64,000 bases of DNA, taken from NCBI RefSeq assembly GCF_023502325.1, contig NZ_JAMFLZ010000006.1:62001-126000 (forward strand), read 5' to 3'. The stretch is from Wocania_A spongiicola (GTDB taxonomy: Bacteria; Bacteroidota; Bacteroidia; Flavobacteriales; Flavobacteriaceae). This document shows positions 26,689 through 34,182 of this stretch, one piece after another (within the stretch, counting starts at the first letter, position 1; each line of letters opens with the position of its first letter). Made by a program: the position numbers and the translations under genes. Under the pieces are notes generated by a model. The model made no database searches. It saw nothing but the letters and a program-made list of their open reading frames with translations, and was not told the DNA's origin.

Positions 26689-27658
26689 TAAAATTATTAA
26701 TTGGGGAATTATAGGTTTAGGTAACATTGCAAATAAATTTGCTCAAGATTTGTTAACTGTCGAAAACTGCAAATTATACGCAGTTGCTTCACGAAGTCAA
26801 GAAAACGCTAATGCATTTGCTTCAAAATATAATGTCTCTAAAGCTTATAACAACTACGAAGCCTTAGCGAAAGACCCAAATATTGACGCTGTATACATTG
26901 CAACACCTCATGTATTTCATAAAACACACACGCTTTTATGTTTGGAACAAGGCATCGCTGTTTTATGCGAAAAGCCTTTTGCTATGAATAGCGAGGAAGT
27001 TGATGTAATGATTGCTAAAGCCAAAGAAAAGAACGTGCTTCTTATGGAAGCGCTGTGGACATATTTTTTACCACACTACCAATTTGTTTTAAAAGAATTA
27101 AAAAATAAAACATATGGTAATATAAAAAAGCTAGAAGCCGATTTTGGTTTTAAATCTAATCACAGCAAAACATCTCGGGTTTGGAAAAAACCTTTAGGTG
27201 GTGGTAGCCTTTTAGATATTGGTATCTATCCTATTTTTACGGCTTTATCTACTTTAGGAAAACCTAAAAACATTAAAGCCTTAGCAACATTTGAAGCAAC
27301 AGAAGTAGATTCAAGCTGCACAATGGTATTTAATCATAATCACGATGTTACAGCATTTTTAAAAAGTTCTTTTTTAGAAAACACGCCTACGGAAGCCATT
27401 TTTTATTGCGAAAAGGGGACCATTAAAATTAACACTCAATTTCATTGCCCAACTACAGTTACAATAATATCTTTAGATGGAAAAGAGGAGACTGTCAATT
27501 TTAATTACAATACTATTGGTTACAATTACGAAATCATTCATTTTAATAACCTGCTTAGAGAGCAAAAAACAGAAAGCGATATCATGACGTTTCAGTTTAG
27601 CAAACAGCTTATACAAACTCTTGATAATGTTAGACGTATTATCAACCTTAATTACTAA
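26669..27658 (+). CDS. Gfo/Idh/MocA family oxidoreductase
   Basis: 329-residue NAD(P)-dependent dehydrogenase. The N-terminal Rossmann motif is GIIGLGNIANKFA (13-25), the conserved EKP triad is at 101-103 (LCEKPFAMN), and a GGGSLLDIGIYP segment near residue 176 lies where the substrate-binding His/Tyr region occurs. These enzymes oxidise or reduce sugar and cyclitol derivatives. The gene starts 20 bp inside the symporter gene and ends at a strong terminator, making it the last gene of the deacetylase-symporter operon. Substrate unknown. Confidence 0.9.
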   Translation: MTKKLHNKIINWGIIGLGNIANKFAQDLLTVENCKLYAVASRSQENANAFASKYNVSKAYNNYEALAKDPNIDAVYIATPHVFHKTHTLLCLEQGIAVLCEKPFAMNSEEVDVMIAKAKEKNVLLMEALWTYFLPHYQFVLKELKNKTYGNIKKLEADFGFKSNHSKTSRVWKKPLGGGSLLDIGIYPIFTALSTLGKPKNIKALATFEATEVDSSCTMVFNHNHDVTAFLKSSFLENTPTEAIFYCEKGTIKINTQFHCPTTVTIISLDGKEETVNFNYNTIGYNYEIIHFNNLLREQKTESDIMTFQFSKQLIQTLDNVRRIINLNY

Positions 27659-27663
27659 ATCAT

Positions 27664-27697
27664 AAAAAAGCGCAACTTTTAATAGTTGCGCTTTTTT
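27664..27697 (+). terminator. Rho-independent terminator of the deacetylase-symporter operon
   Basis: Stem AAAAAAGCGCAAC (27664-27676) with GTTGCGCTTTTTT (27685-27697) and an 8-nt loop, 5 bp after the oxidoreductase stop. It is bidirectional in form and also faces the convergent DUF2911 gene. Confidence 0.92.
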
Positions 27698-27727
27698 AGA
27701 AATTCTAATAATCTAAGAAGTCTTAAT

Positions 27728-28576
27728 TTACATCGCTCCCCATTCAGCAAGCGATTCTTTATTCATTTTTACATAATCAGCATTCCCAGCTTTTTCAGCA
27801 CCAGCTAAAGAAGCTTTTGCAGCTTTAACTGCACCAGCTTTATCACCAGCTTTTGCATGAATTAAAGACTGTTGTCTTAAATACCAAAAACGTGGTTTAT
27901 CTTTAGTCATGTCTACCGCTTTATCAATCCATTTTTTTGCTTTAGCAATATCCTTTCCTTCTTGTAAATAATAAACAGCTGCCGAAAAATAATCATTAGC
28001 ACCAGGTCCATTCATTGCTTTCTTAATACTTGCAACTACGGCCTCATCCGTTGGCACTTCAAATTTAACACCTACATAAACATTTTCCCATATCATACCT
28101 ATAACTGCCGAACTATTAGAAAGATCATCAAAACCAATAGTAAAAGTTTCTATCTTCATTGGCATTTCATAAACCTTTGCTGTTGTTTTTACTGCAACTT
28201 TAGTATCATCCCAATTTCTTGGTGTACCCCAATTACTGGCATCTGAATAAAAAATAACTTCCCACGATGTTTTTCCAGGTTTAGCAAAAATAGCATATTC
28301 TCCAGCTTTTAAAGTTGTTCCATTTATAACTACATCATCAGAAAACGTGATTTTAGTATTAGCATTTGCCCCTGTTCTCCACAATTTATCATAAGGCACT
28401 AAATCTCCAAAAATAGTACGATCTCGCATATTAGGACGTGAGTATTCTAAAGTTACATCAGTTAATCCAACTTTCTGTTCAATCTTAGTAAACGGGCTAG
28501 GTTGTGGTGTTTCAACCTGTGCATTTACCGAGTAAGCCATTGTAAATGCCATTAAAATTAATAGTAGTTTTTTCAT
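27728..28576 (-). CDS. DUF2911 domain exported protein
   Basis: 282 residues. The signal peptide (ending AYSVNAQ) is followed by a DUF2911 domain: VTLEYSRPNMRDRTIFG, LWRTGANANTKITF, LKAGEYAIFAKPG. The C-terminal part is TPR-like (KKWIDKAVDMTKDKPRFWYL, GDKAGAVKAAKASL). It is paralogous to the 10176-11279 gene, sharing the Arg/Gly-centred word order but lacking about 90 residues. Function of DUF2911 is unknown; the location is periplasmic or extracellular. Confidence 0.88.
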   Translation of the reverse strand: MKKLLLILMAFTMAYSVNAQVETPQPSPFTKIEQKVGLTDVTLEYSRPNMRDRTIFGDLVPYDKLWRTGANANTKITFSDDVVINGTTLKAGEYAIFAKPGKTSWEVIFYSDASNWGTPRNWDDTKVAVKTTAKVYEMPMKIETFTIGFDDLSNSSAVIGMIWENVYVGVKFEVPTDEAVVASIKKAMNGPGANDYFSAAVYYLQEGKDIAKAKKWIDKAVDMTKDKPRFWYLRQQSLIHAKAGDKAGAVKAAKASLAGAEKAGNADYVKMNKESLAEWGAM

Positions 28577-28697
28577 TTTAAGTTTTTTATTAGTTAATCA
28601 ATTAATTGTTTATAATCGTATAAAATTAAGGAACAAAAAATCTTTTACTGTTAACAAAAGCTTAAAATAAGAGGTTGTATATTTACACCTATAATTT

Positions 28698-28774
28698 GGG
28701 CGTTACCCAAAAGGGTCTGGCTTTCGGCAGTCGCTCTCTATGAGTAGCTCCAACAGAGCCTCAATCCTTAACGC
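28698..28774 (+). repeat. Structured GC-rich intergenic element before the aquaporin gene
   Basis: A 77-bp island much richer in G+C than its surroundings. The ends pair (GCGTTA 28700-28705 with TAACGC 28769-28774). Inside are ACCC-AAAA-GGGT (28705-28716), a GGCT/AGCC pair and GAG-TAG-CTC. It resembles the multi-hairpin intergenic repeats (REP-like) I associate with flavobacterial genomes. It ends 15 bp before the aquaporin ATG, so it would form part of its leader if transcribed. No second copy was seen in this window. Confidence 0.55.
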
Positions 28775-28789
28775 AAATAAAAGTTCAGT

Positions 28790-29446
28790 ATGAAAAAATA
28801 TTACGCCGAAACATTAGGCACGTTCGCTATGGTATTCTGTGGCTGCGGTGCAATGACAATTAATGAGATTACAAACGGAAGTATTTCACATGTTGGTGTA
28901 GCTGCAACTTGGGGACTTATTGTTATGGCTATGATTTACGCTTTTGGTGAAATTTCTGGGGCTCATTTTAACCCTGCCGTTACTATTGGTTTTGCTTTTG
29001 CTAAAAAGTTTTCATGGAATTTAGTTCCCAAATATATTGTAGCACAAGCCATTGGCGCTATTTTAGCCTGTTTTATTTTATGGTTTTTATTTCCCGAAAG
29101 CCAATTTTTAGGAGAAACAACACCTGCTACCGGTTTTCCTCCTTATAAAGCTGCAATTTTAGAATTTCTTTTAACTTTCTTTTTAATGGTAGTTATTATA
29201 AATGTTTCTACTGGAAGTAAAGAAATTGGAACTATGGCAGCCATAGCTGTTGGTGGTGTTATTTTATTGGAAGCTATGTTTGCTGGTCCAATGACAAAAG
29301 CTTCTATGAATCCTATTCGTTCTATTGCTCCTGCAATTTTTACAGGTAATTTTCAATATTTGTGGCTTTACATTGCTGCTCCAATTCTAGGTGCTATTGC
29401 TGCAGTTTCTAGTTGTAAACTAGTTAAAGATGAGCAGTGTTGCTAA
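28790..29446 (+). CDS. MIP/aquaporin-family channel
   Basis: 218-residue inner-membrane channel with six helices. The first pore motif is canonical (AHFNPAVT, NPA at 61-63) but the second is NPI (SMNPIRS, 174-176) in place of NPA. The protein ends in two Cys (QCC) and has CGCGA in helix 1. Overall it resembles the bacterial MIP proteins that carry glycerol, small metalloid acids or water; selectivity is uncertain. A structured element lies immediately upstream. No arsenic genes accompany it here. Confidence 0.9.
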   Translation: MKKYYAETLGTFAMVFCGCGAMTINEITNGSISHVGVAATWGLIVMAMIYAFGEISGAHFNPAVTIGFAFAKKFSWNLVPKYIVAQAIGAILACFILWFLFPESQFLGETTPATGFPPYKAAILEFLLTFFLMVVIINVSTGSKEIGTMAAIAVGGVILLEAMFAGPMTKASMNPIRSIAPAIFTGNFQYLWLYIAAPILGAIAAVSSCKLVKDEQCC

Positions 29447-29482
29447 CATTTCAACATAGATTTTAATTGCACTATATTTTAT

Positions 29483-29527
29483 TTTGTTTAACTTTTTTTA
29501 ATATTTATTAAACATTTTGTATCTTTA
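29483..29527 (+). promoter_or_regulatory. Promoter/operator of the TetR-like gene (copy A of a shared 45-bp element)
   Basis: Contains TGTTTAA (29485-29491), 16 bp, TTAAACA (29508-29514), then TTTTG and the -7 box TATCTTTA (29520-29527), 17 bp before the start codon. Nearly the same sequence with the same spacings precedes the gene at 33059. It is the probable binding site of a shared regulator. Confidence 0.75.
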
Positions 29528-29543
29528 CCATAAATAAAAAATT

Positions 29544-30200
29544 ATGGCAAAGAAAAAATTAGTTTCAAAAAGCGATATCGTAACATTTTATATGGATTAT
29601 GTGCTAGAAAATAGTCACAATCCAAAAACAGTATTCGCATTTGCCAAAGTGAATAACTTTGAAGAAGCAAAATTTTATGAACACTTTTCTTCTTTTGCAG
29701 CCATCGAAAAAGAAATTTTCTCAACCTTTTTTATTAATTCAATTAATAGCCTAAATAAAAGTGAAGATTACAAGAATTTTGAGGCGAGAAATAAATTATT
29801 AAGCTTTTACTACACTTTCTTTGAAAACCTTACAGCAAATAGAAGTTATGTTATATATGTTCTAGATAAATACAAAAAAGACCTTAAAGGGTTACAAATT
29901 TTATCTGGGTTAAAGCAGAATTTCACAGCATATATAAGTGAATTGGATATTCAAATGCTTAATATAAGTCAAGAGCAGATTGAGAAAATACAACGCAATG
30001 CACTTAAGGAATCTGCTTGGTTGCAATTATTAATTACTATAAAATTTTGGATAGAAGACACTTCTACATCCTTTGAAAAAACAGACATATTTATTGAAAA
30101 ATCAGTAAATACCACATTTGATGTTATAGATATTGCTCCTCTAAAAAGTGTTATAGATTTAGGTAAATTCTTGTTTAAAGAAAAATTTCAAATGAATTAA
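29544..30200 (+). CDS. TetR-like transcriptional regulator with TetR_C_33-type C-terminal domain
   Basis: 218-residue all-helical protein. The N-terminal about 55 residues (SKSDIVTFYMDYVLENSHNP, FAKVNNFEEAKFYEHFSSF) match a degenerate TetR helix-turn-helix ending in the usual FYxxF helix. The C-terminal domain resembles the TetR_C family found next to ABC1 kinases in flavobacteria. It is the first gene of the putative photo-oxidative island and sits 6 bp upstream of the ABC1 kinase. The dyad-containing promoter upstream is a candidate self-operator. DNA binding is inferred. Confidence 0.72.
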   Translation: MAKKKLVSKSDIVTFYMDYVLENSHNPKTVFAFAKVNNFEEAKFYEHFSSFAAIEKEIFSTFFINSINSLNKSEDYKNFEARNKLLSFYYTFFENLTANRSYVIYVLDKYKKDLKGLQILSGLKQNFTAYISELDIQMLNISQEQIEKIQRNALKESAWLQLLITIKFWIEDTSTSFEKTDIFIEKSVNTTFDVIDIAPLKSVIDLGKFLFKEKFQMN

Positions 30201-30206
30201 TATCGC

Positions 30207-31517
30207 ATGAAAACTATAGATAACATACCAACTTCAAAAATTCAAAGAGCAACAAAACTAGTTTCTACTGGAGCTAAAGTTGGTGTGAACTATTTAAAAT
30301 ATTATGGAGACAAACTAGTAAATACCGAGGAAGAAGCTAAAAATCGCCTCAACAAAAACAATGCGTCTGACATTTATGATGGTTTAAAACAACTCAAAGG
30401 TAGTGCTCTTAAAGTGGCACAAATGTTAAGTATGGAAAAAAGCATTTTACCACAGGCCTATGTAGAAAAATTTTCTTTAGCACAATTCTCTGTACCTCCG
30501 TTATCTCCTCCTTTAGTTATAAAAACATTTAAAAAATACTTTGGAAAACACCCTAATGAATTATTCAATACTTTCAACGCAACTTCTGTTAATGCTGCAA
30601 GCATCGGTCAGGTGCATATTGCAACTAAGAATGGGAAAAAACTTGCTGTGAAAATCCAATATCCAGGAGTTGCAGAAAGTATAGCTTCAGACTTAGCTAT
30701 GGTAAAACCCATAGCAATCAATATGTTTAATATTAAAGGTAAAGATTCGGATAAATATTTTAAGGAAGTAGAACACAAACTTGTAGAGGAAACTAATTAC
30801 ATTTTAGAAATGCAACAAAGCAAAGAAATTTCAAATGCTTGCGATCACATTGCTAATCTTAAATTTCCAAAATATTATAAAAACTTATCTTCTGAGCGCA
30901 TCATTACTATGGATTATATGGAAGGTGAGCATCTTTCGGAATTCACTGCTCATAATACCAATCAGAAAAAATCAAATAAATTAGGGCAAGCGCTTTGGGA
31001 TTTTTACATGTATCAAATTCATAATTTAAAAAAAGTACATGCCGACCCGCATCCAGGAAATTTTTTGATTTCTGAGGAAGGAGAATTAATTGCTTTAGAT
31101 TTTGGATGTATGAAGTCCATTCCTATTGAGTTTTACACACCTTATTTTGAGCTTGCAAAGCCTGAAAACGTTGATAATGTGGAGTATTTTACTTCAAAAT
31201 TATATGAACTTGAAATTCTAAAAGAAAATGACTCAGAAGAAGAATTAGAGTTTTTTACTAAAATGTTTCATGAAATGCTTAGCCTATTTACACAGCCGTT
31301 TCATCAGGAAAGTTTTGATTTCTCTAATGCTGATTTCTTCGGAAAAATTGCAGAATTAAGTGAGCGCTATTCTAAAAGTACAGATTTAAAGAAAATGAAT
31401 GGAAATCGTGGTTCTAAACACTTTATATATATAAACAGAACGTTCTTTGGTCTTTATAATTTAATGTTTGATTTAAAAGCACAAAACATAAAAATCAATA
31501 ATTATTTAAAGTTGTAA
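30207..31517 (+). CDS. ABC1/UbiB/AarF-type atypical kinase
   Basis: 436 residues of the ABC1 (UbiB/ADCK) atypical protein-kinase-like family, which act as ATPases supporting quinone and lipid metabolism at membranes. Seen: an Ala-rich loop AASIGQVHIA (130-139), the Lys in AVKIQYPG, an EETNYILEM segment, the catalytic loop HADPHPGNF (about 278-286) and metal-binding LDFGCM (about 296-301). The family KxGQ motif appears as KVAQ (69-72), with Ala for Gly. No C-terminal membrane helices are evident, unlike UbiB. It is coupled to the TetR-like regulator and a DUF2867 reductase. Confidence 0.9.
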   Translation: MKTIDNIPTSKIQRATKLVSTGAKVGVNYLKYYGDKLVNTEEEAKNRLNKNNASDIYDGLKQLKGSALKVAQMLSMEKSILPQAYVEKFSLAQFSVPPLSPPLVIKTFKKYFGKHPNELFNTFNATSVNAASIGQVHIATKNGKKLAVKIQYPGVAESIASDLAMVKPIAINMFNIKGKDSDKYFKEVEHKLVEETNYILEMQQSKEISNACDHIANLKFPKYYKNLSSERIITMDYMEGEHLSEFTAHNTNQKKSNKLGQALWDFYMYQIHNLKKVHADPHPGNFLISEEGELIALDFGCMKSIPIEFYTPYFELAKPENVDNVEYFTSKLYELEILKENDSEEELEFFTKMFHEMLSLFTQPFHQESFDFSNADFFGKIAELSERYSKSTDLKKMNGNRGSKHFIYINRTFFGLYNLMFDLKAQNIKINNYLKL

Positions 31518-31541
31518 TACATTATTAATAATAGTATAAAA

Positions 31542-32969
31542 ATGAATATACTCGTTACTGGAACAACAGGCTATATAGGCAAGCGACTTATCCCCTTCTT
31601 ACTAAATGAAGGGCACACTGTTATTTGTGTTGTACGAGATAGGTTAAGAGCAGATAAAAGTTATACTGAAGATGAGAATGTTTATGTTATTGAAGCCGAT
31701 TTTTTAAAACCTGAAACATTAAAAAACATTCCAAAGAGAATTGACGTAGCATATTACTTAATACACTCTATGTCAAATTCATCAAAAGATTTTGAGCAAT
31801 TAGAAGAACGCTGTGCAATAAACTTTAAAGATTACATTGAAACTACAAATGCTAAACAGGTTATATATTTAAGCGGCATTACAAACGAAGATAAACTCTC
31901 AAAACATTTACGTTCTCGTAAAAATGTAGAACATCAATTAACTTCAAAAAAATATGCGCTTACTATCTTTAAATCTGGTATTATAGTTGGCTCAGGAAGC
32001 TCATCATTTGAAATTATAAGAGATCTAGTGGAAAAACTTCCATTTATGATTGCACCAAAGTGGTTAAACACCAAAACACAACCTCTTGCAGTAAGAGATG
32101 TATTAGCGTATTTAACTAAGGCAGCTGGCAATGAAGCACTTTACAACATAAAATGTGATGTTTTTGGTCCAGAAATAATTACTTACAAGGAGATGCTCAT
32201 GCAATTTGCAGAAGTACGTAAACTTAAACGCAGCATTATAACTGTTCCCGTAATGACTCCAAAGCTATCGTCTTATTGGCTATACTTTGTTACATCAACA
32301 TCATATAAACTAGCGACTTCATTAGTAGACAGTATGGGTGTTCAAATTATAGGAAAACCAAGTAATATTAATGATCTTCTTGATGTTAATCCACTAAGCT
32401 ATAAGGAAGCAGTAGAACTAGCTTTTGAAAAAATTGAACAAAACAGTATTATATCTAGTTGGAAAGATTCTATGGTTAGCAGTGGTAGGTTACGCAATAA
32501 TTTGCATAAATATATTAACGTTCCAAAATTTGGTTGTTATAAAGATTATAAAGAACGTCCCATTATAAACTCAGAAAACACAGTAGAAAAAATTTGGAGC
32601 ATTGGTGGGAAAAATGGATGGTATTACGGTACATTTCTTTGGCGAATTAGAGGCTATATTGATAAGCTTTTTGGTGGTATTGGTTTGCGAAGAGGACGCA
32701 CTAGCTCAACAGAACTATATGCAGGCGATGCCTTAGACTTCTGGCGTGTTATTTTTGCAAATAAATCACAGCAAAAACTTTTGTTGTATGCCGAAATGAA
32801 ATTACCAGGAGAAGCATGGCTAGAGTTTAAGATAGAAGACGACTTACTTAAACAAACCGCCACTTTTAGACCCCGTGGACTTTGGGGGCGCCTATATTGG
32901 TACAGCGTATTACCATTTCATGGTTTTATCTTTAATGGTATGATTAACAAACTTACCAAAGGACGATAA
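31542..32969 (+). CDS. SDR-type NAD(P)-binding protein with C-terminal DUF2867
   Basis: 475 residues. The N-terminal atypical SDR domain has VTGTTGYIGKRLIPFLL (5-21) and IYLSGITNE near 109. The C-terminal about 170 residues (ENTVEKIWSIGGKNGWYY, LRRGRTSSTELYAGDALDFW, RPRGLWGRLYWYSVLPFH) are the DUF2867 domain. Members are thought to act on hydrophobic substrates or quinone-like molecules, but no reaction is established. It follows the ABC1 kinase by 24 bp; the trio is commonly found together in flavobacteria. Confidence 0.9.
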   Translation: MNILVTGTTGYIGKRLIPFLLNEGHTVICVVRDRLRADKSYTEDENVYVIEADFLKPETLKNIPKRIDVAYYLIHSMSNSSKDFEQLEERCAINFKDYIETTNAKQVIYLSGITNEDKLSKHLRSRKNVEHQLTSKKYALTIFKSGIIVGSGSSSFEIIRDLVEKLPFMIAPKWLNTKTQPLAVRDVLAYLTKAAGNEALYNIKCDVFGPEIITYKEMLMQFAEVRKLKRSIITVPVMTPKLSSYWLYFVTSTSYKLATSLVDSMGVQIIGKPSNINDLLDVNPLSYKEAVELAFEKIEQNSIISSWKDSMVSSGRLRNNLHKYINVPKFGCYKDYKERPIINSENTVEKIWSIGGKNGWYYGTFLWRIRGYIDKLFGGIGLRRGRTSSTELYAGDALDFWRVIFANKSQQKLLLYAEMKLPGEAWLEFKIEDDLLKQTATFRPRGLWGRLYWYSVLPFHGFIFNGMINKLTKGR

Positions 32970-32995
32970 ATTATTCTTATAACCCAATAAATTAT

Positions 32996-33041
32996 TTTGT
33001 TTAACTTTTTTAGTTTAATATTAAACATTTTGTATATTTGA
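32996..33041 (+). promoter_or_regulatory. Promoter/operator copy B of the shared 45-bp element
   Basis: TGTTTAA (32998-33004), 16 bp, TTAAACA (33021-33027), then TTTTG and the -7 box TATATTTG (33033-33040). Geometry is identical to the copy at 29483-29527, and only the centre of the spacer and the last few bases differ. Confidence 0.75.
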
Positions 33042-33058
33042 GTTATAAAGATGATTTA

Positions 33059-33493
33059 ATGATTTTAAACACTACAAAATATAGTAAAAAGCACAAACAA
33101 ATCTTAAACGATTTGGTTGGTAAATCTTTTTCGTTTTTAGAATCGTTGAAAATGAAAGGTGTTGGCTCAAAACGTATGATAATTGGTGAAGTAAGTCCAA
33201 ATTTGATTACATATATGAATACAGTTTCAGATATAAATTATGGTAATATAGAATTACGAAAGCATGGTATCTTAATTTTTATAAATAAAGGGCTTAAAAA
33301 TTTCACTTGGGCTATACCCTACTACCATCTGGTAATGTATAAAACTAATGGAGCTAGTATTCATGCGCAAGGAAAATTTATTCATTTTAAAAACACAAAA
33401 ACGTTTAAAGAGAATAAACGCTTTTTTAATAAAATGCTAAACGAAAAAATAAAATACGACGAACAATACAATTTTCAAAATATAGTGCTTTGA
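33059..33493 (+). CDS. Hypothetical protein of the photo-oxidative island
   Basis: 144 residues from ATG at 33059. An in-frame TTG at 33038 overlaps the -7 box, so it is not a likely start. The protein is soluble and basic with mixed alpha/beta content (MKGVGSKRMIIGEVSPNLITY, YGNIELRKHGILIFINKGLK, FTWAIPYYHLVMYKT). No family recognised. It has its own copy of the shared promoter, so it is probably regulated together with the TetR-ABC1-DUF2867 operon. Confidence 0.75.
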   Translation: MILNTTKYSKKHKQILNDLVGKSFSFLESLKMKGVGSKRMIIGEVSPNLITYMNTVSDINYGNIELRKHGILIFINKGLKNFTWAIPYYHLVMYKTNGASIHAQGKFIHFKNTKTFKENKRFFNKMLNEKIKYDEQYNFQNIVL

Positions 33494-33570
33494 TTAATAC
33501 TAAATATTAAAACAGCACATAAAAATATTATGCAAAACAGAATAATAAAATTATTTAAACAATTAGTATT

Positions 33571-33795
33571 ATGGATTTAATTAACAGAGCATTAGAATTT
33601 GAACAAAGAAAAATGAGATCTCTTTCAACCAGCGATCGTGTAAAAATTTCAAGAGAAGCTAAAGCGCTAATCTTAGATTTAAATCAAATCTATAAGACTA
33701 AAAAAGATCAAAGCATTATGGACATTATGAAACGTTTAACAATTATTAAAAGAAAAGTTGAAAAGCGACTAAAAGGTGCTCCTTTAAGAGTATAA
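33571..33795 (+). CDS. Small helical protein, paralogue 1
   Basis: 74 residues, strongly helical and basic. It begins MDLINRALEFEQRKMRSLST and ends in KRLTIIKRKVEKRLKGAPLRV. It is about half identical to the 71-residue product of the gene at 33948, sharing ALEFEQRK, SREAK/SREVK, LILDLN/LILSLN, IYK and IMD-MKRLT-IK. The charge pattern suggests an amphipathic helical hairpin that oligomerises or binds nucleic acid. No function is known to me. Confidence 0.8.
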   Translation: MDLINRALEFEQRKMRSLSTSDRVKISREAKALILDLNQIYKTKKDQSIMDIMKRLTIIKRKVEKRLKGAPLRV

Positions 33796-33881
33796 CTATT
33801 AAAAATTAGTACTCCTTGAGATTAAATATTAAATTTTATCTAATAAATCCTAATAAAAATAGTTAATCTGCTATATTTTAT

Positions 33882-33912
33882 TATATTGCGCAACTGTCTA
33901 AAATTTTAGACA
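33882..33912 (+). promoter_or_regulatory. Promoter with an 18-bp perfect palindrome
   Basis: A -7-like TATATTGC (33882-33889) is followed at 33895-33912 by TGTCTAAAATTTTAGACA, a perfect palindrome at the expected transcription start. It may be a repressor operator or a 5' mRNA hairpin for the gene at 33948 and the operon behind it. Confidence 0.65.
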
Positions 33913-33947
33913 CTTCACATAACAATAAAGTAAGATTAAAAAAAATT

Positions 33948-34163
33948 ATGGAGATTATTGACAAGGCTTTAGAATTTGAACAACGCAAACACACTTTTAA
34001 AACAACTAGTGAGCGTATCGAATCTTCTAGAGAAGTTAAAAGCTTAATACTAAGTTTAAATGATATATATAAAAAAGATAAAGATCCTGAAATCATGGAT
34101 TTAATGAAACGTTTAACAGTTATTAAACAAAAAATTGAAAAACGGCTGAAGGGTAGGCCATAA
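33948..34163 (+). CDS. Small helical protein, paralogue 2
   Basis: 71 residues (MEIIDKALEFEQRKHTFKTT at the start, KQKIEKRLKGRP at the end), paralogous to the protein encoded at 33571. The same helical, basic make-up is seen, with the differences concentrated in residues 15-30. It is preceded by a promoter-like box and an 18-bp palindrome and lies 19 bp upstream of the SDR gene, so it appears to head the SDR-GPx-TspO-photolyase operon. Function unknown. Confidence 0.8.
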   Translation: MEIIDKALEFEQRKHTFKTTSERIESSREVKSLILSLNDIYKKDKDPEIMDLMKRLTVIKQKIEKRLKGRP

Positions 34164-34182
34164 AAAAATTGCCCTGAAACCT

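Noticed and set aside
28790..29446. Arsenic-resistance aquaporin (AqpS)
   Set aside because: No arsR, arsB/acr3 or arsC neighbour is present, so the specific role is unsupported.
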